This document shows positions 6,674 to 13,487 of a DNA stretch of 15,235 bases, piece by piece (position 1 is the first letter of the stretch; every line of letters starts with the position of its first letter). The notes under the pieces are model-generated. The model did not search any database and was not told the origin of the DNA. It saw nothing but the letters and a program-made list of their open reading frames with translations. A program made the translations under genes and the position numbers. This DNA comes from JANOAR01 sp031411235 (GTDB taxonomy: Bacteria; Verrucomicrobiota; Verrucomicrobiia; Verrucomicrobiales; Verrucomicrobiaceae), in contig JANOAR010000082.1 in the NCBI GenBank assembly GCA_031411235.1, forward strand, positions 1 through 15,235. Reading direction: 5' to 3'.

Positions 6674-8334
6674 GCCTTGTAGCCTCCCGTCATACGCATC
6701 CCCATCGCGGCAACGAAGAAGCAGTAGCGCTCCAGCACCTGTGAAATAAGCGCGATAATAAACAACCCCCAAGCAGCCATCACAGCCCCCATTCCGCTCG
6801 CCACCATTACAGGCACTGCCACAACCAACGAAGCCAAAAACAGCGCCTCTTGTCCATCCATCACTCCCGCCAAGCGATGCTTCATCACCCGCGCCGAGAG
6901 ATGCCAATCGCTCGCCTCATCATCGAGCGCCTTGCGATATTTCGTCCGCTCCCAGGCAAACAAAAGCACCCTCACCGATAAGGCTGCGATGACCATTCCA
7001 CGGTTCATCATCAACGCAGCAACCGCTGACGTGCCAAGCACCGCCGCCGTGCCAAAGAACTTGCCATGCGTCAGTGATGCCTTCCAAAACGGACGTCGCG
7101 TGTCGATGTAGATCATCGCGGAGGTGAAGACTGCGAGCAGGCCTATGAGCGCCGTTGCAACCAGCGCTCCGTGTTCAATCGCTGGCGGCAAAGCAACAAC
7201 CATCGGCAGCGTCACCAAGCCCATCGCCATGCCGGCAAACACACTGAAAGCCAGGATCTCGCGGCTCATCCACGACTTGCGCAGACCCAAGAAAAAACGC
7301 CATGCCCCGAGTGGCCGACCGAGATGCAACACACTCGCGCCGAGGCCCATCTGCAACGCTGCTGCGGCCACGTAAATACTGCTGCTATGGCTGCCCATGA
7401 GCGCCAACACCACGAACATGCCCACGCTCATCTGCGAGAGCACCAGCATGGCGATCAGCGGCCAGTGCGCGTGTTCCAGCCGCAGCAGCCCGGCATCGGC
7501 GGGACGCGTGTTTTGCGGCATGATCTTGGTGGTGCGATACACCGTCGTAGGCCGCGTGTAGCTGGAGTCGAAGGCACCGGGCACGAGGCCCAGTAGGACA
7601 GGCATTTTGCCTGTCTCAAGTGCATAGGGCATTCTGCCCTCTGCGGCTCCAGAGGGCAGAATGCCCTCGGTACCAAAGACAGGCAGAATGCCTGTCTTAC
7701 TCGCGACGGGCGAGACGCCCATACCACCCACCTTGACCACGCGAATACTGATCGCACTGGTGGGGCAAGCCTGCACACACGCGGGTGCCTCGCCTTCGCG
7801 CAGCCGCCCCACGCACATGTCGCACTTCCTCACAATGCCGAGGCGCTCGTTGTATTTCGGCACATCGTACGGGCACTTCAGCACGCAGTAGCCGCAGCCG
7901 ATGCACTGATCATCCAGGTGCCGCACCACGCCCGTATCGGCCTCTTTTTCATAAGCTCCCACGGGGCAGCCGTTCATGCAGGCCGGGTCTTCGCAGTGGT
8001 GGCAGGCCGATGTCACGGTCTGCTGATACGCATCGCCGCGCTTGCCGCCTAGCAGCAGCCCCACATCGCGCCAGGCTTCATCGTCATCGAGTCCGTTCAA
8101 CGAATGGCACGCCACCACACAAGCCTTGCAGCCCGTGCAGGCATCCAGATTCACCTCAAAGGCATACTGCTCGCCCGGCCCCGGAGGAGCCACGGGCAGC
8201 AGCGCGGAGTAGCGCCCACCGAGCCCCTCCAAAGCATCGCGATCATGCCGCTGGCTAAAGCGCTCAACCGCCGTCAGCGATTGCTGCTCGGCGAGGAGTG
8301 TATCGACCAGCGTAACCGCAGTGCCTTCATTCAT
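6670..8334 (-). CDS. DmsB-DmsC fusion: 4Fe-4S electron-transfer and membrane-anchor subunit
   Basis: A 554-aa fusion of a polyferredoxin domain and a DMSO-reductase-type anchor. After about 60 non-Cys residues come four clusters of cysteines: CTGCKACVVAC (66-76), CHHCEDPACMNGC (111-123), CIGCGYCVLKC (144-154) and C171/C174/C186/C190. This is the DmsB/NrfC pattern for four 4Fe-4S centres. Residues from about 291 form roughly eight hydrophobic helices, with the DmsC-like H-L-G-R-P-L and S-W-M-S-R-E-I-L. Such anchors draw electrons from quinol. Here the partner would be NasA, whose start overlaps this stop (ATGA). The N-terminus overlaps the nirA stop by 8 nt (ATGAATGA). The linker (about 207-250) is encoded by a five-hairpin repeat array. 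With no Tat signal on NasA, the Fe-S domain should face the cytoplasm, unlike periplasmic DmsAB. The assignment to nitrate rather than another substrate rests on context. Confidence 0.9.
   Translation of the reverse strand: MNEGTAVTLVDTLLAEQQSLTAVERFSQRHDRDALEGLGGRYSALLPVAPPGPGEQYAFEVNLDACTGCKACVVACHSLNGLDDDEAWRDVGLLLGGKRGDAYQQTVTSACHHCEDPACMNGCPVGAYEKEADTGVVRHLDDQCIGCGYCVLKCPYDVPKYNERLGIVRKCDMCVGRLREGEAPACVQACPTSAISIRVVKVGGMGVSPVASKTGILPVFGTEGILPSGAAEGRMPYALETGKMPVLLGLVPGAFDSSYTRPTTVYRTTKIMPQNTRPADAGLLRLEHAHWPLIAMLVLSQMSVGMFVVLALMGSHSSSIYVAAAALQMGLGASVLHLGRPLGAWRFFLGLRKSWMSREILAFSVFAGMAMGLVTLPMVVALPPAIEHGALVATALIGLLAVFTSAMIYIDTRRPFWKASLTHGKFFGTAAVLGTSAVAALMMNRGMVIAALSVRVLLFAWERTKYRKALDDEASDWHLSARVMKHRLAGVMDGQEALFLASLVVAVPVMVASGMGAVMAAWGLFIIALISQVLERYCFFVAAMGMRMTGGYKA
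6683..6688 (-). promoter_or_regulatory. Ribosome binding site of nasA
   Basis: On the minus strand GGGAGG lies 9 nt before the ATG at 6673, inside the last codons of dmsBC. It is the clearest Shine-Dalgarno I saw in the window and supports 6673 over the internal ATG at 6589 as the nasA start. Confidence 0.65.
7597..7720. repeat. Array of five short hairpins inside the dmsBC coding sequence
   Basis: Five perfect stem-loops follow one another in 124 bp, each with a 3-nt loop: GACAGGCA/TGCCTGTC (7597-7615), AGGGCA/TGCCCT (7626-7640), GAGGGCA/TGCCCTC (7652-7668), AAGACAGGCA/TGCCTGTCTT (7676-7698) and GGGCG/CGCCC (7708-7720). The second and third are also arms of an 18-bp perfect inverted repeat (7626-7643 with 7650-7667). 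The first and fourth are inverted copies with one mismatch, so the array is nested and symmetrical. It is read in frame as T-G-I-L-P-V and G-K-M-P-V-L type peptides between the Fe-S and anchor domains. Confidence 0.9.
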
Positions 8335-10048
8335 CGCCGTTGAGGATCAGTTGGAGCTGACCCAGCTCATGACGTTGTGTGAAGGCTTGGAAGCGCTCGC
8401 CAGCGATGCGGTGCTTCAAATAACCGCGCAGCATTTTCTCCACCGTGGCATTGACTTCGCCGTGTTTCACACCGCTGAAAATCTGCCTACCCAGCGCTTG
8501 ATTGGCTCCGAAGCCACCACCCACAAAAATGTGATACCCATCCTCGCCTTGCACCTTCGCACCGAGCAATCCGATGTCGCCCATGTAGTGCTGGGCGCAG
8601 GAGTTGGGGCAGCCCGTGAAGTGAATATTCACCGGTTCATCCAGCGGCACACGCTTCTCCAAATGTTTGATCAGCGCGATTGCATGGCCCTTGGTATCGG
8701 ACTGCGCGAACTTGCAGTAACGATTGCCCGTGCAGGCCATCACGCCATTGCTCACGGGCGAGGGAGCCGTGTTGAAACCCATGCGCTTTAGGTCGCGACA
8801 CACGCTCTCGACATAAGCCGTGGGGATGTTGGGCAGGATAAAGTTTTGCCACACCGTCAGCCTTACCTCGCCACTGCCAAAGTGATCCGCGAGATCCGCA
8901 AGCCGAGTGAGTTGCTTATCCGTGATGTGCCCAACGGGCACCTGCGCACCGATGTAGTGTAGCCCTTCTTGCTTCTGCGGATGTGCGCCCACATGCGAAT
9001 GTGCGACCTCCGAGCGCGGTGTGTCGAGCCCCAGCGAAGTCTTGGCGAGCGAGTACCCGAGCAATTTTTCAGCCTCGGCGACGAAGTCTGCAAAGCTCAA
9101 TGTTTCGAGCAAATGCTTCAATCTCGCCCGCTTGCGATTGGTGCGATCTCCCTTCACGATGAACACGCGCACCAGTGCTAGCAGCACGGCAACAACCTTC
9201 GCAGGCTCCACCAAAATGCCCACATCCTTCGCAAAGGACTTATGCCCCGTGGCCCCACCCGCCGCGATGCGGAAGTAGATACCGGGGGCGATGCCTTCAT
9301 CATTCTCTGCCACCTTCACCGCCCGTGCGCCGAGGTCATTGGTATCCTCCACACTGCCGATCAACCCACCGCCATCGAAGGCGATGTTGAACTTTCGCGG
9401 CATGTTATAAAACTCGCGATGAGAGATGATGAACTGCCCGATCTCGCGAATGAACGGCATCACGTCGATCAACTCCGCAGGGTCGATACCCGCCGTGGGA
9501 TTCCCCGTGAGGTTGCGAATATTGTCCGCACCCGCACCTCGCGTATGAAGCCCACAACCCTGAATTCGCTCCAAAAACTCCGGCGCATTTTTGGGCTCAA
9601 TAAGCCGAATTTGCAGATTTGCACGGTTAGTGATTTGAATGTAGCCGCTAGTGAGATCGCGAGCCGCACGAGCGATTTCGCGCAGTTGGTAAGTCTTCAA
9701 GACACCGCCAGGAATGCGCAGGCGAGACATGAAAGCGTCCTTGATCGGCGACAAAAAGAACAACCCCTGAGTCTTAAACCGAAACGCATCCTCCTTGTCG
9801 GGTGCCGCGTTGTGCAGCGCATTCTCGACGATGCGGTAGTAGCTATCGAGCGGATGTTCTTCGCGCTTGATGCGCTCTTCAGCCGTCTGGTCGTCGTAGT
9901 TGGGCTTGGCTTCTGCCGTTGGCAAAGGCACAAGATCACCGAAGGAAAAGCCCCGCTGTGAAACCCCAGCGAAGAAGCCTTCGAGGTAGTTGGTTTGATC
10001 CGAACTGAGGCTCTGGCCTGAGATGATAGGTGGGATGGCGTTGCTCAT
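8327..10048 (-). CDS. nirA: NirA-type siroheme nitrite reductase
   Basis: Cytoplasmic six-electron reduction of nitrite to ammonium on coupled siroheme and 4Fe-4S. The 573-aa protein has the two-fold nitrite/sulfite reductase layout. The Cys ligands are C439-x5-C445 (ACTGNRYC) and C480-x3-C484 (TGCPNSC), followed by D-I-G-L-L-G. Other family blocks are NRANLQIR (141-148), TGNPTAGID (181-189), the NIAFDGG region near 221-227 and HPQKQEGL (356-363). Nitrite rather than sulfite is inferred from NirA similarity and from the flanking nitrate genes. The usual donor of NirA is ferredoxin; here the adjacent NADPH flavoprotein is a likelier donor. Residues 18-28 carry a Q-x2-Y-L-x-G-F-x-A-G segment also present in that flavoprotein. 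The ATG at 10048 has no strong Shine-Dalgarno; the gene is 39 nt behind the flavoprotein gene. Confidence 0.93.
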   Translation of the reverse strand: MSNAIPPIISGQSLSSDQTNYLEGFFAGVSQRGFSFGDLVPLPTAEAKPNYDDQTAEERIKREEHPLDSYYRIVENALHNAAPDKEDAFRFKTQGLFFLSPIKDAFMSRLRIPGGVLKTYQLREIARAARDLTSGYIQITNRANLQIRLIEPKNAPEFLERIQGCGLHTRGAGADNIRNLTGNPTAGIDPAELIDVMPFIREIGQFIISHREFYNMPRKFNIAFDGGGLIGSVEDTNDLGARAVKVAENDEGIAPGIYFRIAAGGATGHKSFAKDVGILVEPAKVVAVLLALVRVFIVKGDRTNRKRARLKHLLETLSFADFVAEAEKLLGYSLAKTSLGLDTPRSEVAHSHVGAHPQKQEGLHYIGAQVPVGHITDKQLTRLADLADHFGSGEVRLTVWQNFILPNIPTAYVESVCRDLKRMGFNTAPSPVSNGVMACTGNRYCKFAQSDTKGHAIALIKHLEKRVPLDEPVNIHFTGCPNSCAQHYMGDIGLLGAKVQGEDGYHIFVGGGFGANQALGRQIFSGVKHGEVNATVEKMLRGYLKHRIAGERFQAFTQRHELGQLQLILNGDE

Positions 10049-10087
10049 GGGACTATATGATTTCGGGTGTAGGGAAGAGGTAAGCGC

Positions 10088-11821
10088 TCAATACACATCG
10101 CGTGCATAGCGCTTGCTCTCCTTCATCGCAGCGACATAGGCCTTGGCTTCATCGGCGCTCTTGCCGCCGTGGGTTTCGATGACTTCATGCAGCGCAGCAT
10201 CCACGTCCTTGGCCATGCGACTGGCATCGCCGCAGACATAAAAGTGCGCACCTTCCTCGAGCCAGCGATAAAGCTCGGCACCGTTCTCGGTCATGCGATG
10301 CTGCACGTAGATTTTCTGTTCCTGGTCGCGACTGAAGGCTGTATCCATGCGATGCAGCACACTGTCTTTCATGAGTGTCTTCCACTCGTTTTTATAGAAG
10401 TAACTTTGCGCACGGTTCTGCTCGCCAAAGAACAGCCAGTTCTTGCCGCTGGCTCCCGTGGCTTGGCGTTCTTGTAAGAAGGCGCGGAACGGTGCCACGC
10501 CTGTGCCAGGACCGACCATGATGACGGGTTTGCTCAAGTCCTCCGGCAGGCGGAAGCCATGTGAGGGCTGCACAAAGACAGGCACAGGTGTGTCGCTGTT
10601 GACGCGATCTGCGAGGAAGGTGGAGCACACACCGCCACGCTGACGGCCATGCGATTCATAGCGCACTTGGGCGATGGTGAGATGCACTTGGCCGGGATTC
10701 GCCTTCAGGCTGGAGGCGATGGAGTAGAGGCGGGGTTGCAGTTTTTTCAGCAGCGCAGTGAAGTCGCCAGAACTGATCTCGCCGGGCTTCAGCATCGAAA
10801 GAACATCCAACACATCGCGACCATAGAGCCACTTTTTCAAGTCAGCGCTGCGCTCGGTTTTTAGCAAGGCGATGAGGTCGTCATCCTTAGCACGCGTGGC
10901 GATGGCCGTCAGGAGGTCACGGCTGGGATTGGTCAAGTCATAGCGCGTGTGCAGGGCATCGCGCAGCGAATCATCACTGCTCCATGAGCCAGCATTGAGG
11001 ATGGCTTCGACGAGTGCCGATGCATTGCTGGGCAGAACACCGAGGGCATCACCGACCTCGTAGTTGAGGCCATTGATGTTGATCTCGAAGTGCCGCGTTT
11101 CCTTGGCTGCTGAGGCGGAGGTGAGGAGCTGATTGGTGGTCAGTGCCGCAGCGAAGGGATTGGCTTTGGTGCCGGGTTCGCTTGCTGGCGCACTTGCCTC
11201 TTCTTCGATGACTTGAACCGACGATGCAGGCACCGCATCACCTGCTGACGCGAGGCTGGCCAATGCAGCCTTCATCCACGCAGCGAAAGGCGCATCGTAG
11301 TCGGTGTCGCAGTCCACGCGATCCAACGAACGCTTCGCCCCGAGAGCTTCCAAGCGAGCATCCAGCACCTTTCCGAACTGGCAGAACTTCTCATAGTTCG
11401 TGTCGCCGAGCGCGAGCACACTGAACTGCATTTGCGCCAGCGCTGGAGTTGCATCGCTTGTTAGCCATGACCAGAAGCCCGTAGCATTGTCCGGAGGATC
11501 GCCCTCGCCGTAGGTGCTGGTGATGCAAAGCAAACGCTCGCACTTGGCGAAGTCGCACTTGGCATATTGATCCAAGCCGAGCACCTGCGCGGCGAAGCCT
11601 CGGGACTGCGCTTCCTTGGCTAATTTTTTGGCCAATCCCTCGGCGGTGCCCGTCTGTGTGCCAAAGAATATCGTCAGCGGCACAGGCGGCGCGGTGGGTG
11701 CAGCAGCGACTGCGGAGCCGGAGGTTTGTGTGGACAGCACACCCGCAATCCAACCGTTCAGCCAAGCTCGCTGTTCGGTATTGAAGGGTGCGTTATCGGG
11801 AAGTTGAGGGCAGAGGGACAT
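10088..11821 (-). CDS. CysJ-like NADPH diflavin reductase, probable electron donor for nitrite reduction
   Basis: A 577-aa flavoprotein of the sulfite-reductase alpha / cytochrome P450 reductase family that moves electrons from NADPH through FAD to FMN. The flavodoxin domain shows TQTGTAE (55-61) and STYGEGDPPDNA (102-113). After an Ala/Glu-rich linker (about 190-240) comes the connecting domain. FAD binding follows at RLYSIASS (364-371) and GGVCSTFL (396-403). NADPH binding follows at GPGTGVAPFRAF (437-448), FFGEQNR (464-470) and YVCGD (528-532), and the protein ends in the typical RYARDVY. No hemoprotein CysI gene is nearby; the siroheme partner in this operon is NirA, so I infer nitrite reduction, with NasA as a second possible acceptor. 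The gene starts 5 nt after the kinase stop. A true cysJ role in sulfite reduction is less likely in this context. Confidence 0.9.
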   Translation of the reverse strand: MSLCPQLPDNAPFNTEQRAWLNGWIAGVLSTQTSGSAVAAAPTAPPVPLTIFFGTQTGTAEGLAKKLAKEAQSRGFAAQVLGLDQYAKCDFAKCERLLCITSTYGEGDPPDNATGFWSWLTSDATPALAQMQFSVLALGDTNYEKFCQFGKVLDARLEALGAKRSLDRVDCDTDYDAPFAAWMKAALASLASAGDAVPASSVQVIEEEASAPASEPGTKANPFAAALTTNQLLTSASAAKETRHFEININGLNYEVGDALGVLPSNASALVEAILNAGSWSSDDSLRDALHTRYDLTNPSRDLLTAIATRAKDDDLIALLKTERSADLKKWLYGRDVLDVLSMLKPGEISSGDFTALLKKLQPRLYSIASSLKANPGQVHLTIAQVRYESHGRQRGGVCSTFLADRVNSDTPVPVFVQPSHGFRLPEDLSKPVIMVGPGTGVAPFRAFLQERQATGASGKNWLFFGEQNRAQSYFYKNEWKTLMKDSVLHRMDTAFSRDQEQKIYVQHRMTENGAELYRWLEEGAHFYVCGDASRMAKDVDAALHEVIETHGGKSADEAKAYVAAMKESKRYARDVY

Positions 11822-11826
11822 GAGGT

Positions 11827-13458
11827 TTAAGGATGCTTGAGCAGTTGCAAGGCCAACCAGAACACGATGGCCAAAAGAATGAAGAAACCTGTCTTGTAGA
11901 AGGCCAGCGGGTTGCGCTCCAACAGCGGTGCGCCCTCTTCAAATAGAGGCAAGACCTTAGCGGGATTGGCGAGGTCGAAGGCTAGCTCCGAGTAGTGCTG
12001 ATAGCGGCGCTCGGGCTTGATCGCGATGCTCCGCATGATGATCGCTTCCAGCCAAGGAGCGATGTTAGGATTGAGCTTCGAGACGCGCCGTGCGCGATTA
12101 AATCTGGGGGTTTGAAAGCGCTCAATCTCGCCATACGGCAGCTTGCCCGTGAGCGCTTGATACAGCGTAATGCCAATGGCAAAGATCTCCGTACACTCGC
12201 TGATAGGGGCCGCTTGGAAGCGCTCTGGCGCGAGGTAGCTAGCCGTGCCAGCTCGCGAGGCGATGGAAAACAGAGCCGCCGAGCTACCGAGATCGACGAG
12301 CTTAAACGACAGCTTCGCGTAGTCGCCGATGCACAAAATATTCTCGGGCTTGATGTCGCCATGCGCGAGGTTTAGCCGCAGCAAAGTCTGGCTCGCCTGT
12401 GTGAGGAAACGGCCAAGGGCCACCGCAGAATCCACCGACAACACTCGCTCATGCAGCACGGCATGGAGGCTCGGCGCATCGACGAACTCCATGATGTAGT
12501 AGCGTGCTGTTTGCCCCGCAGGCTCTAACGCACGCACAAAATGCTCGGACTGAGCACGCGTGGCATTCCAAGTTTCGCGAGTGAAGGAATCGCGATGATG
12601 TTCACTTTCAACAGCCTCGATGGGCGCAAATTTCATCACCGCACGTTGGCCATCCTTGTCGGCCAACCACACGCGATCCGTGCCCTGGAAGGCGCGCAAC
12701 AGCTCATAACCATCGACCTTGTCACCTTTATTGAGCTGCGCAGGAATGGTGAGCACGCGCTCATTCATCGCCCGTAGTTTGCCTGTTTGCTGTATGCTCA
12801 GCACCACGGCGCTCATATCATCCAGCGTCTCCATAGTAGCGCGTTCGCGTGCGATGCGCACGATGCTCTGCGCGTTGCCATGACTTTGCAACTCCGTGGC
12901 TAAGTCGCCGTGGCTGATGTTATTCGACACGCCATCGGAGCAGAGCAGCGCAACATCACCATCTTGAATATCCGTGGTAAAGAAGTGCGGCTCGGCATCC
13001 TCTGTCAGGCCTAGCGCCCGAGTCAGCATGTTCTTCTGCGTGGTGTCCACATGATCCACGGAGAGCACATGCAGCACACCCGCGCTCCAAAGACACACGC
13101 GTGAGTCCCCAAGATTCACCCCGAATAAACGATCCCCTTCGATCACCAGTACCGCTAGCGTGGCGACCATTTCGCAGCGCTCATAACGGGCCTGGGACTC
13201 TTGAAACAGAGTGCGATTCAGCAGGCGGGTGAACTCCATCAGCGCACGCTGTGGCGACCAGTTGCGAGGCCGTGCGATGTAGTTTTCCATGAGCGAGGTT
13301 ACGGCCCTTTGCGCTGCCTCACGCGCGGGTAGTCCCGTGCCTGCGCCATCGCTCAGCACGGCCATCACGGTCTGATCCCAAGCACGCACCGCGAAGGCAT
13401 CCGAAGAGGGTTTCCCCTCTTCGCAGGCAATGCCATGGCTCGTGGTGCGGACTTTCAT
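11827..13458 (-). CDS. Bifunctional PP2C-type phosphatase / Ser-Thr protein kinase, membrane-tethered
   Basis: A 543-aa signalling fusion. The N-terminal PP2C domain (about 1-225) has the metal-binding acids D37 (SDGAG), D118 (GDSR), D174 region (CSDGVSNN) and D213-D214 (DDMS). The kinase domain (about 245-500) has K275 (VMKF), E295, the catalytic loop H-G-D-I-K-P-E-N with D368 and N373, D-L-G in place of DFG at 389-391, and APE at 410-412. Its Gly-rich loop is degenerate (R-A-F-Q-G-T-D-R-V-W). A single C-terminal helix (about 521-540) tethers it to the membrane with both domains cytoplasmic. The start is the ATG at 13458, since longer reading runs into narK. Related fusions sit beside nitrate assimilation genes in Pseudomonas, so a role in controlling uptake or reduction is plausible. 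The target is unknown. Confidence 0.92.
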   Translation of the reverse strand: MKVRTTSHGIACEEGKPSSDAFAVRAWDQTVMAVLSDGAGTGLPAREAAQRAVTSLMENYIARPRNWSPQRALMEFTRLLNRTLFQESQARYERCEMVATLAVLVIEGDRLFGVNLGDSRVCLWSAGVLHVLSVDHVDTTQKNMLTRALGLTEDAEPHFFTTDIQDGDVALLCSDGVSNNISHGDLATELQSHGNAQSIVRIARERATMETLDDMSAVVLSIQQTGKLRAMNERVLTIPAQLNKGDKVDGYELLRAFQGTDRVWLADKDGQRAVMKFAPIEAVESEHHRDSFTRETWNATRAQSEHFVRALEPAGQTARYYIMEFVDAPSLHAVLHERVLSVDSAVALGRFLTQASQTLLRLNLAHGDIKPENILCIGDYAKLSFKLVDLGSSAALFSIASRAGTASYLAPERFQAAPISECTEIFAIGITLYQALTGKLPYGEIERFQTPRFNRARRVSKLNPNIAPWLEAIIMRSIAIKPERRYQHYSELAFDLANPAKVLPLFEEGAPLLERNPLAFYKTGFFILLAIVFWLALQLLKHP

Positions 13459-13487
13459 GGGTTTATTGGAGGCAAGAGCGGCTCTAT

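Noticed and set aside
6674..6907. An extra 78-residue N-terminal extension of NasA up to 6907
   Set aside because: It lies wholly inside the dmsBC gene in another frame. The ATG at 6673 with GGGAGG and ATGA overlap is a better start.
7597..7720. Regularly spaced repeats resembling a CRISPR array
   Set aside because: The units are nested hairpins of different stem sequence with 7-11-nt gaps, not identical direct repeats with unique spacers, and they are translated in frame.
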